Of a stretch of 64,000 nt of DNA, positions 22,941 through 31,800 are shown piece after piece; position 1 is the stretch's first letter; each line of letters opens with the position of its first letter. Origin of the DNA: Euphorbia lathyris (taxonomy: Eukaryota; Streptophyta; Magnoliopsida; Malpighiales; Euphorbiaceae). The DNA lies in the NCBI RefSeq assembly GCF_963576675.1, contig NC_088912.1, positions 97,617,895-97,681,894 on the forward strand. Direction: 5' to 3'. Both the position numbers and the translations under genes were made by a program. The notes beneath the pieces are model-generated. The model searched no databases. It was not told where the DNA came from and saw nothing but the letters and a program-made list of their open reading frames with translations.

Positions 22941-25766
22941 ATGGTAAAAACCAGTTATCTGAGTGCTTTGCAAAGAGGAATTGAAGAACACTTAGAGATT
23001 GAAGAATCTACCGAAGAAACTAATTCATCGGCCGATTCATCTTCAGAATCATCGATTAATTCAATTAATTCATCAAAAGTGAATATAAATCGCAACAATG
23101 AAAACAGAGACAGTGAAAAGGATGGATCGGCATCTTCAAGGCTCGACAGGTATGGATCTGCTCACCATACTGATAATCCAAGCCTGGTGTTAGTTCTCGT
23201 TCTTCTCACCGGAGCAAATTACATTTCATGGTGTAATATCATGACAAGAGCATTACGAGCCAAGCGGAAGCTCGATTACATACTCAAAGATAATTTTGAG
23301 CCCGAGAAGGACACACAAGAGCATGATGGATGGGAGGAGGTAGATAGCTTGGTCTATTCCTGGATCATTAACAGCATTTCGAAGGAATATGCCGAAGGAT
23401 TTCTATATGCAACAACTGCTCGTAGTTTGTGGATCCAGATCAAACAACGGTTTGGCGAGAATGACGGAATCATGTTCTTCCACTTGAAGCAAGAAGTTAA
23501 TTCAATTGTTCAAGGTAATCTCTCTGTTACTGCTTATTTTACAAAACAGAGAAAGATCTGGGATGAGATGTCAACACTTAGGCCATTGCCTTCGTGTACC
23601 TGTGGAGAAGCTAGAACTGTGATTCAACAATTTTGTGATGAAGATCAATTGCTACTTTTCTTAGCTGGTTTGAGTGAAGAATATGAACATGTTAGGAATC
23701 AGATTTTGTTGCTTGATCCATATCCATTGCTAAATAAAGCTTTTTCTATGATTTTGCGAGTGGAAAAGCAAAAATCGAATTTGCTCATAGATCCTGCACA
23801 GGATTTATCACATTCTGTTGTGAATGCTGTTTTTACTCATCCTAATGCTCGTGGCGATATGAAGAAAAAGTCAGTGATGGCAAAAGAGGATAAATATTGT
23901 GTACACTGCAGACGCAGTGGTCACATAAAGGAGGAATGCTTTAAGATAGTAGGTTATCCGGATTGGTTTAAAGGAAACAAGAAGAAGAAACAAGTTGCTG
24001 GTGCTGCTCTTGAGATGGATTCTCCTTGTGATCCTACTGATTCACTAGAGAAAGGAGTTCAGGAAATGGTGCAGAAGGAAATGCAGAAGTACTTAGCAAG
24101 GGGCAAAGCTATTGGAGAAGACTTTACTGCTTTTGCACATGAAGATAGCAGTGGTAATTCTTATGCTCTTTCTTCTCTTGTTTCTGTTAATGCTTTGTGG
24201 ATAGTGGATTCTGGAGCAAGTACACATATGTGTAAAGATGTTCATCTATTATTGCATTTACCAGATGGTTCCGTTCAAACTGTATATCATACAGGCACAG
24301 TTAACATTAATTCATTATTGCAACTGACAAATGTGCTGCATATTCCTGCATTTCAGTTTAATCTCTTATCAGTGGGGAGGTTACTTGATACAAGAAGGTT
24401 TGGTGTTCAGTTTTTAGCTGAGACTTGTGTCTTGCAGGACTTGGTTTCTAGAAGAAAAATTGCAGAAGGAAAGTTGGTAGCAGGCTTATATCAACTGCAG
24501 CAAGATATGGTACATATTAATACTAGTAAGAAGTCTACACTCAATAATGAAGTTGTTGTTTTAAATGTTGTTGTTGACAATTCTGTTATAGCTATGTGGC
24601 ATCATAGATTAGGTCACATTTCTGACCATAAAGTTGCACATATAAAGAACCTGCCATGTAATCTTTTGAATCACCATTGTGCAACATGTCACAAGGCAAA
24701 GCAGCATAGGTTGCCATTTTGCAATAGCGAAATTAGAACTGAAAAATCATTTGAGTTGCTTCATATGGATGTGTGGGGTCCATATAAGCAAACTTCCCTT
24801 ACAGGTTCTAAATATATGTTAACTGTTGTTGATGATTACACAAGGCTCACATGGACTTTCTTATTCAAATCTAAGGATAGAGTTCTTATCCTACTTCAGC
24901 ATTTCTTTCAAACACTCAAAACACAGTTTGATGCTGTTATCCTCAAAGTCAGAACTGACAATGGTACTGAGTTCATGGGAAGTCAAACTCAGGCACTATT
25001 TCAAAAATATGGTGTTATTCACCAAAGATCCTGCATCCACACACCACAGCAGAATGGTGTAGTGGAAAGAAAACATCGTTTTCTAGCTGAAACTGCACGA
25101 GCACTACTCTTTCAATCTGGTCTTTCAAATAAATTTTGGGGTGAAGCTATGCTCTATGCTACTCATCTCATCAATTTATTGCCAACAAAAACCCTTGATT
25201 GGCAGAGTCCATATTTTAGGTTCCACAAGAAGGAACCTAACTACACAGAGTTAAAGAGCTTTGGTTGTCTATGTTATGCAACAGATACACAGGCTCATAA
25301 AGATAAATTTGAGCCTCGAGCTCATCAAGGAATCTATTTAGGTTTATCTCCTGGCCAAAAGGGATACAAAGTGTATCTTATTGAGAAACAACAGTTGGTT
25401 GTATCAAGAGATGTTCGTTTCTATGAAACACAATTCCCCGGTGATCTAATGCCTGAAAACAATATACCAGATTGTCCATTGCCATATTTCTCTGTCATGC
25501 CTATACCAAATATATCTGACATTCCTTCTACCTCACATACCATAAATATTCCTATTTCCGCAACTGCTTCACCACCCCAATCACCAACTACCTCAGTGTC
25601 CCAAACACCAATCCCCTCACTATCTCATACTCCGATCATTAGTCCTGCACCCACAAGTTCAAACACTTCTTCTCATACTCCCCAAACCCCTTCAAATTCA
25701 TCTCACTCCAATGCCTCCCAACCTGAACCTATACCACCTAAAAGAGTTATCAAACAACCTCAGTGA
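22941..25766 (+). CDS. Copia gag-protease-integrase part of polyprotein
   Basis: 941 codons from the ATG 41 nt after the LTR. In order: gag with a UBN2-like core (about residues 90-300), a CCHC knuckle CVHCRRSGHIKEEC near 320, aspartic protease DSGASTHM near 423, integrase zinc-binding HHRLGH...CATC near 554-590, the integrase core with DVWG, RTDNGTEF and QNGVVERKH (D, D, E positions visible), and a proline/serine-rich linker after 860. The frame ends at TGA 25764-25766 and resumes in the same frame. CGA to TGA would explain it, since the copia family often has basic residues here. In the protease the distance from DSGASTHM to the LPDGS block looks about 25 residues short, so an internal deletion may disable it. 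Confidence 0.92.
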   Translation: MVKTSYLSALQRGIEEHLEIEESTEETNSSADSSSESSINSINSSKVNINRNNENRDSEKDGSASSRLDRYGSAHHTDNPSLVLVLVLLTGANYISWCNIMTRALRAKRKLDYILKDNFEPEKDTQEHDGWEEVDSLVYSWIINSISKEYAEGFLYATTARSLWIQIKQRFGENDGIMFFHLKQEVNSIVQGNLSVTAYFTKQRKIWDEMSTLRPLPSCTCGEARTVIQQFCDEDQLLLFLAGLSEEYEHVRNQILLLDPYPLLNKAFSMILRVEKQKSNLLIDPAQDLSHSVVNAVFTHPNARGDMKKKSVMAKEDKYCVHCRRSGHIKEECFKIVGYPDWFKGNKKKKQVAGAALEMDSPCDPTDSLEKGVQEMVQKEMQKYLARGKAIGEDFTAFAHEDSSGNSYALSSLVSVNALWIVDSGASTHMCKDVHLLLHLPDGSVQTVYHTGTVNINSLLQLTNVLHIPAFQFNLLSVGRLLDTRRFGVQFLAETCVLQDLVSRRKIAEGKLVAGLYQLQQDMVHINTSKKSTLNNEVVVLNVVVDNSVIAMWHHRLGHISDHKVAHIKNLPCNLLNHHCATCHKAKQHRLPFCNSEIRTEKSFELLHMDVWGPYKQTSLTGSKYMLTVVDDYTRLTWTFLFKSKDRVLILLQHFFQTLKTQFDAVILKVRTDNGTEFMGSQTQALFQKYGVIHQRSCIHTPQQNGVVERKHRFLAETARALLFQSGLSNKFWGEAMLYATHLINLLPTKTLDWQSPYFRFHKKEPNYTELKSFGCLCYATDTQAHKDKFEPRAHQGIYLGLSPGQKGYKVYLIEKQQLVVSRDVRFYETQFPGDLMPENNIPDCPLPYFSVMPIPNISDIPSTSHTINIPISATASPPQSPTTSVSQTPIPSLSHTPIISPAPTSSNTSSHTPQTPSNSSHSNASQPEPIPPKRVIKQPQ

Positions 25767-25778
25767 CTTAATGACTTT

Positions 25779-27395
25779 GTGGTCAATTATGCTGATAGTT
25801 CTCTTACCTGTACAACAACACATGATACTTATTTGGCTAATATTGTGAAAGTTAAAGAGCCAAACACTTACAATGAGGCATGTACCCAACTTGAATGGCT
25901 AGAAGCCATGGCCAAAGAACTTCAAGCCTTGGAGGAGAATGAGACATGGACTCTTGTTGAATTGCCAGCAGGGAAGCAACCGATTTCATCTAAGTGGGTG
26001 TATAGGATAAAATATAATGCTGATGGAAGTGTGGACAAATATAAAGCTAGATTGGTTGCTAGGGGGTATGATCAGAAATATGGTGTGGATTATACAGAGA
26101 GTTTTTCTCCTGTCACTAAAACTGTCACAGTAAGGCTATTTTTGGCAGTTGCAGCAACCAAAGTTTGGCCTATTCATCAAGTGGATGTGAATAATGCTTA
26201 TTTGCATGGGTATGTAGATGAGGAGATATACATGTGTCCACCAGCAGGTTATACAAAGTCAAAAAAAGGTCAAGTATGCAAACTCACTAAGTCTTTATAT
26301 GGACTCAAACAAGCAGGGCGTCAGTGGTATAAAGAATTCACTTCTATCTTGCAACAACTTGGTTTTCACAAATCTATGCATGATTATTGTTTACTGACTA
26401 GACAATTAAATGGGCATTTTACTGCAATTGTGATCTATGTTGATGACATGCTCATTACTGGTTCTTCTGAAGAGCAAATTGCAGAGATCAAAAGTGCATT
26501 ACATAAGGCATTTACTATAAAGGATCTTGGTTATGCTAAATATTTTCTTGGGGTTGAATTACATAGATCATCTGCTGGAATCATTTTGTCACAAGGGAAA
26601 TATATTGCTGATTTGTTAGTTGATGCTGGACTATCTAATGCTGCTACTGCTACAAGTCCCTGCCCTAGTGGAGTGCAACTAGATCAACCAAATTCTTCTC
26701 CTTTATACTTCGATGCAGAAAAGTATAGAAGGATCATTGGCAGAATTCTGTATTTAGGGTTTACCAGGCCTGACATAGCATTCATCACTCAACAATTAAG
26801 CCAATACATGAATTCACCAACTCAACAACACTGGAATGTAGCCTCACATGTTCTTCGCTACTTGAAGGGAACAAGGCAATTGGGATTATTTTTCTCAGCA
26901 AAAAATGATGGTTTACTAACTGCTTTTTGTGATTCAGACTGGGGGAGATGTAGAGTAACAAGGAAATCTGTCACAGGTTACTGCATTTTCTTGGGAAGCA
27001 GTTTGATTTCATGGAAAGCCAAGAAACAGTCAACAGTCAGTAAATCATCGGCTGAGGCTGAATATAGATCCATGGCAACCACAGTCTGTGAGTTAAAATG
27101 GCTAAGCTATTTGTTACCTGAATTTCAACTTAAGGTTCAGCTTCCTATTCCTCTTATGTGTGACAATCAAGCTGCCATTTGTATAGCTGCAAACCCAGTC
27201 TTCCAAGAGAAGGTAAAGCATATTGATATAGATTGTCATGTGGTTCGTGAATATCTGCAACAAGGTTTCATAGTGACTCCTTTTGTTCCTTCACAAAACC
27301 AGTTGGCAGATATACTTACCAAGAATTTATCTGGTTCACAAATGCAGCCTTTGCTTGTCAAGTTAGGATTGTTAACCATAACTCTCCCAACTTGA
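25779..27395 (+). CDS. Copia reverse transcriptase and RNase H part
   Basis: Continuation of the same frame four codons after the TGA. RT: WLEAMAKELQALEENETW, KARLVARGYDQ, QVDVNNAYLHG, SLYGLKQAGRQWYKEF and the catalytic YVDDM at 26436. RNase H: LTAFCDSDWGRC, SKSSAEAEYRSMA and DNQAAICIA. It ends nine nt before the 3' LTR. All usual catalytic motifs are present. Alone it lacks a proper start (the first possible codon is GTG), so it would be made only by read-through or from a copy without the TGA. Confidence 0.92.
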   Translation: MVNYADSSLTCTTTHDTYLANIVKVKEPNTYNEACTQLEWLEAMAKELQALEENETWTLVELPAGKQPISSKWVYRIKYNADGSVDKYKARLVARGYDQKYGVDYTESFSPVTKTVTVRLFLAVAATKVWPIHQVDVNNAYLHGYVDEEIYMCPPAGYTKSKKGQVCKLTKSLYGLKQAGRQWYKEFTSILQQLGFHKSMHDYCLLTRQLNGHFTAIVIYVDDMLITGSSEEQIAEIKSALHKAFTIKDLGYAKYFLGVELHRSSAGIILSQGKYIADLLVDAGLSNAATATSPCPSGVQLDQPNSSPLYFDAEKYRRIIGRILYLGFTRPDIAFITQQLSQYMNSPTQQHWNVASHVLRYLKGTRQLGLFFSAKNDGLLTAFCDSDWGRCRVTRKSVTGYCIFLGSSLISWKAKKQSTVSKSSAEAEYRSMATTVCELKWLSYLLPEFQLKVQLPIPLMCDNQAAICIAANPVFQEKVKHIDIDCHVVREYLQQGFIVTPFVPSQNQLADILTKNLSGSQMQPLLVKLGLLTITLPT

Positions 27396-27403
27396 GGGGC
27401 GGG

Positions 27404-27573
27404 TATTAGAATATACATACTTGTATCCTTTAATTGATATTAAGGGTAGTATAGAACTTTCACCCATTTGTATTTCTATTGCTTATGTTGTAACTGTTAT
27501 ATAAAGCAGTGTTTTCCCTTTTTCATAAATAAGAGATTCTATTTTCATCTCCATTGTTCTTCTCATCACAATA
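27404..27573 (+). repeat. 3' LTR of the copia element
   Basis: 170 bp, identical to the 5' LTR except T instead of C before the TATA box (27497). Preceded by the polypurine tract GAGGGGCGGG, followed by the duplication TCATT. Confidence 0.92.
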
Positions 27574-27578
27574 TCATT

Positions 27579-27822
27579 GCCTACAAAATTGATGATTGGT
27601 TTATCAACTCTTTTCATTTCAATTTCATCTATGATGGTTTCATTTTGTGCTACTCTTATGCTAATTCTAAGAGGAGAATTGGAGCTTGTGATTCCTATTT
27701 TTGTTATGTTAGGGGTTGTACCTATTACCCTCTTTGTCTTGCTTCAATTTCCTCTCCTTGTTGAGATCTTTGTGTCCACATATGTACCAGGCATCTTTCA
27801 TAGAAAAATGCAATACTGGTAG
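27579..27822 (+). pseudogene. Gene A exon 7, 3' part
   Basis: Resumes the PGG domain after the copia element: LPTKLMIGLSTLFIS, third and fourth membrane spans, QFPLLVEIFVSTYVPGIF and the stop at 27820-27822. Together with 22365-22729 it makes 609 nt, exactly the length of the paralogue's exon. AATAAA at 27886-27891 is a likely old poly(A) signal. Confidence 0.9.
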
Positions 27823-27954
27823 GCCTCACATATTCTGAAATTTCTTGTAAGTGTTGGGATGTAAGCACTTTATTGTTCCTTAATTAATAAAAGGGTGTTT
27901 TTTTTAATATCATCACCTTGTTTTTTTTTAATATATGAACTAACGAGTTCACTT

Positions 27955-28510
27955 CAAGATGGTATACCATGGTACATGTTTTTTTGCAGATGATATTATA
28001 TTGGTTGATGAGACGAAAGAAGGCGTGGAGTGGAAGTTGGAACTATGGAGACAAACTTTGGAATCTAGAGGATTTAAGTTGAGTCGAAGTAAGACAAAAT
28101 ATTTGGAGTGTAAGTTTAGCGGCAATAAGAGTAGGAAGGCAGGGACAATCACCCTAGATGGGAGAGTTATTCATACCTCGGATTGCTTCCGGTATTTAGT
28201 GTCTATCATACAAACTGATGGAGAAGTAGATGGAGATGTTGCTCATAGGATTAAATATGGTTGGTCGAAGTAGAAGAGTGCTCGGAGTTTCTTTTATGAT
28301 CCCGGCATGCCTAATAGATTGAAGGGAAAATTCTACTGCACGGAAATCAGACTAGCATTGTTATATGGTATGGAGTGTTGGGCAATGAAACACTGTCACA
28401 TTCATAAGATGTCGGTGGCGGAGATGCGTATGTTAAGATGGATGTGTGGTCATACGACAAAGGATCGGGTGAGTAATGAAGTAATTAGGACAAAAGTAGG
28501 AGTTAGACAC
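27955..28510 (+). mobile_element. RTE-type LINE fragment (reverse transcriptase)
   Basis: Plus-strand translation gives FADDIILVDETKEGV, GFKLSRSKTKYLEC and GDVAHRIKYGWSK, a stop, then MPNRLKGKFY, LLYGMECWAMKH and AEMRMLRWMCGHT. These are RT motifs with the C-terminal region of plant RTE LINEs. Truncated at both ends (the 3' tail is absent) and with a stop at 28272. It lies about 130 bp after the end of gene A. Confidence 0.8.
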
Positions 28511-29667
28511 TTTAATATTTTTTTGTGTGCTTAAATCATGCGCGTCAGATTTCGTTGTTAACATTTTGATATGTTATTTTTATTATGTTAGTAAGTCAAT
28601 AAATATTTTAGATATAATTAATATTTGAAAAGATCCAATATGAAACTTGAATTAGCTTATTTAAATATTTTTTTATTATGTAAGAATGAAATTCGTCTTG
28701 TTTAAAAATGTTAAAGTAAATTTATTATAATTTTCATAAGTTTCGGATAAATCCCCATTTCTTTAAATACGATAGGGTAAGAATTTAGGTAAATTATACT
28801 CATTTCACGGTATAACCACAAAACTTCAAAACACAACATAAAATGCATTTAATTTTATATTTTCTAATACTATGACTACTAAATTTTAATTAACGCTTCA
28901 AAATAACCGTTCACTTCAAAATAAAAATATTCAAGAATTAAAGTTGTTTAGTGCCACATTTACCTTAAAACCATAATTTTATTAGCTTCCACTATTTGAA
29001 AACTTACTTTTTCTATTTGAAGATTTACTTTTTCTTTCCTAACTAAATAATACTTAAATGATCTCAAAAACAAAAATTTTGAAAAATTGAGGCTGTTTAG
29101 AATATTATCAATTCTTAAAATTTTTCTATTTTAAAAGTATCTATTGAATTTAAAGCGTACAATGATTGTCATATTAAATTATAAAGTTTTATTTTTGAAA
29201 TTTAAATTATAAAGTTTAATAAACATACAGTAAAAATAATAGGAAAGATAACAAAAATAAACCTTGTGATTTAGATTATATTCAAACATAAATTATATGG
29301 TTTAAAAGTTAACAAATATTTATTTTGAAGTTGATTCCGTTAGCAAAAATAGTCCAAACTGAATAATAATGTTAAAAAAATAAAAAATTGTAGTCAAGGT
29401 TAAAGGAGGTATTTTTGTCTTTATATTTATTTCTCCAATAATTTAATTTTTATTTTTTCTTACTCAATCAATATTTTACCCTTTATTTCTCTCTTCTCAA
29501 ATTCTCTTTCTTCCAGCTCTCCCTCTCTAACTCAGTGTAAAAATAAAAACCCGTTTAAGGGATACAAGAAGAACGAGAATGGAATTCCGAATGAGTTCAC
29601 TAGATTAGAGTGAATTCGAAACTTGAGGAGAATATGAACGATACATAGCAAGAGAGAAAAATTCAAA
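28511..29667. other. AT-rich intergenic stretch
   Basis: No gene seen. It shows diverged MITE-like arms (for example 'ttaaccttgtgatttagattatattcaaac' near 29260) and pyrimidine-rich runs at 29450-29530, but I could not define an element. Confidence 0.5.
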
Positions 29668-30516
29668 ATCATTGGTCACTCAACTTCAATTTATCTCAAT
29701 AAAATAATTCAACTTTGAATTTTGTCTCAATTAGGTCACTCTGACGATTTTCAGTGATTGAAAAGCATCAAAATGATGACATAGGTGACATGTCAACATG
29801 AGTCAACTCAGATTTCTAACGGAAACGACACATGATATCCATGTGGCGTATACAGTGTCGGAGCCAGAGCTCAAAGTTCGGAAGGGCTCCATTGCATGAA
29901 TTCTTTTTTCTTAATAACGACTTAAGGCTTTGATTCATAGTAGTCAAATCAAAATTTTCAAATTTTTTATAATATAAGGGTAAATTTGATCATAATTTGA
30001 AACATTAAGGTGCAAAACAATTGAAATTCAATATAAAGTAAGGATAAGGTGCAAAAAACACTAATGTTTAGAGATTCGAACATAGGACTAATTGGATGTA
30101 GAGATTCCTTCAATTATCACTACAACCAACTATGCAAACTTAGTTTTATGTCATATAAGCACATTCTACATTATAAGTACTAATTTTAATTATTTTGGAG
30201 GCTGTTCGGGATTGAACTATTATTCGTCAAGGGTGTTGCTGAGGGTTGGAGGGTCGGGAGACCCTCCCCTACCCCCCTAGCTCCGCCCCTGGGCGCATAC
30301 TTGGATGTCATGTATCGTTTCGGCCAGATATTTGAGTTGACTCATGCAGACGTGTCACGTATGTCATCATTCCGATGCTTTTTAATCACTGAAATCACCA
30401 GAATGACCTAATTAAGACAAAACTTAAAGTTGAGTGATTTTATTGAGACAAATTGAAGTTGAATAACCATTTTAAAACAACCATGTAAGTTTAGTGACCA
30501 ATGGTGTTTTAACCCA
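29668..30516. mobile_element. Long-TIR MITE, copy 2, with nested hAT MITE
   Basis: Same family as 18418-18927: left arm 'attggtcactcaacttcaat', right arm 'agtttagtgaccaatggtg'. It is interrupted at 29853-30291 by another element. Without that insert its size (about 400 bp) is close to that of the other copy. Confidence 0.72.
29853..30291. mobile_element. hAT-like MITE nested in another MITE
   Basis: Left end CAGTGTCGGAGCCAG, right end inward CAGGGGCGGAGCTAG, flanked by GGCGTATA (29845-29852) and GGCGCATA (30292-30299), an 8-bp duplication with one change. The ends are of the CAGGGGCGGAGC type common among plant hAT MITEs. Confidence 0.8.
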
Positions 30517-30956
30517 ATGGGAATGAGATGGCCAAAGTGGTTCTCCGTCGGTGATGGGAGACTATTGCATAGAGAATTTGAGAACATAGAAATGAAAGGT
30601 AAAATATTGGATTCCGGGAGTAATACTTTCAACCAATGAAAATCATTTTGACTCTCATTACATGGACATGATTGGTAGAAAAAAATATGTATGTGTCATG
30701 AATTTATTGGACGAGAGTATTACTCCATGAGTGCTCTAAAATTTTTCAAAATATTGATTAATACAAAAATAAAAAATAAATTATTAAAAATATGAAAACA
30801 AAATACTCCTTTGACTTTTGACTTTAACTATATTTTTTATTTTTTTTTATTTTTTAATAGCATTTATGTTTTCGTTAACTTAATTAACTTTAAATTAGTT
30901 ATTTATTAATTTTTAAATCATTGATTTATGTTTGAAAATGATAAAAATTTATATTT

Positions 30957-31520
30957 AGACCTAATATATCACCAGCTCTCTCACTTGTCTAAAATAGTAG
31001 ATTGACTCTCTAAACTTTATAAATGTCTCGTTAGCTCTCTAAACTTGCTTATTTCGTATCAACAACTCCTTAAATTTGTCCATAAAAGTATATTAGCTCT
31101 CTAAACTCTACAAGTGTCTCACCAACTTCCCAAACTTTTTTATTCTGTAACAACTGAATACAAAAACCATAATACTAATTCTCGATCCTCATTTATTCAA
31201 TCTCTCAAACCTGCAACACTAGCTCTTATAACAGGTTGAAAGGTAGGAGAAGCGAAAAAATTCCCTCTCGAATAGATGAAGACGTATTTTTGGAATTTAG
31301 GTTTAATAAGTTTTTTTATTTAGTTGTTACAGAATAAGCAAGTTTAGGGAGTTGGTGAGACACTTGTAAAATTCAGGGAGTTAATCTATTTTTATGGACA
31401 AGTTTAGAGAGCTAGTGATATAAAATAAGCAAATTTAAGAAGCTGGTGAGACACTTCTAAATTTTAAGGAGCCAATCTACTATTTTGAATAAGTTGAGGG
31501 AGCTGGTGATGTATTAAGCC
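30957..31520. mobile_element. MITE, 'ctctctaaactt' type
   Basis: Left end GACCTAATATATCACCAGCTC, right end inward GGCTTAATACATCACCAGCTC; long TIRs. The terminal wording resembles 13045-13522. Flanking 9-mers match at 7 of 9. 30517-30956 is AT-rich and includes a segment (30640-30750) repeated at 12130-12265. Confidence 0.7.
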
Positions 31521-31800
31521 TTATTTTTTTATAATTTTCGGAAAATAAAATTGAGTGGAAACGAGTATAATAATTTGCCCGTAATCTGTAGCTTATCCAA
31601 AAAAATTAAAAATTAGTTTAAAAAAACGCTGAGAGACACGGCTAGCGTTTCGAAACTCAAGTTAAAGAAACGCTGACATTGTTTATGTGAAGCGAAACTG
31701 TATGACTGAATGAGTTCGATAAGCTATTTTTCTGTGATTCACATTTTCTTTCTCTTCTGAGAAATTCTGTCTCTGGATTTTCATTTTCTTCTGTAATCGG

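Larger units (their letters stand above)
22730..27573 (+). mobile_element. Ty1/copia retrotransposon, complete, young
   Basis: 4844 bp with two 170-bp LTRs (22730-22899 and 27404-27573) that differ at one position by eye, a primer site directly after the left LTR, a gag-pol frame broken by a single TGA, and a purine tract (GAGGGGCGGG) before the right LTR. The exact 5-bp duplication TCATT flanks it (22725-22729, 27574-27578). The order GAG-PR-IN-RT-RH is that of Copia. It sits inside exon 7 of gene A. The near-identity of the LTRs shows a recent insertion. Confidence 0.95.
6790..27822 (+). pseudogene. Gene A: gag-like/ankyrin/PGG membrane protein gene, interrupted
   Basis: Paralogue of the gene at 36612-42359. 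Exon remnants: E1 6790-7116 (broken), E2 9136-9642, E3 12305-12454, E4 13573-13665, E5 18322-18369, E6 19449-19879, E7 22365-22729 plus 27579-27822. E2 to E7 keep consistent splice phases with GT/AG borders, and E3, E5, E6 and E7 have the same lengths as in the paralogue. The encoded family is the ITN1/ACD6-like plant ankyrin proteins: N-terminal ankyrin repeats, a linker, further ankyrin repeats and a C-terminal PGG domain with four membrane spans. Breaks: E1 lacks the paralogue's ATG and is cut by an RTE tail; a copia element splits E7. Introns hold a tandem repeat, L1, solo LTR and many MITEs. A shortened transcript from E2 onward cannot be excluded. Confidence 0.85.
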
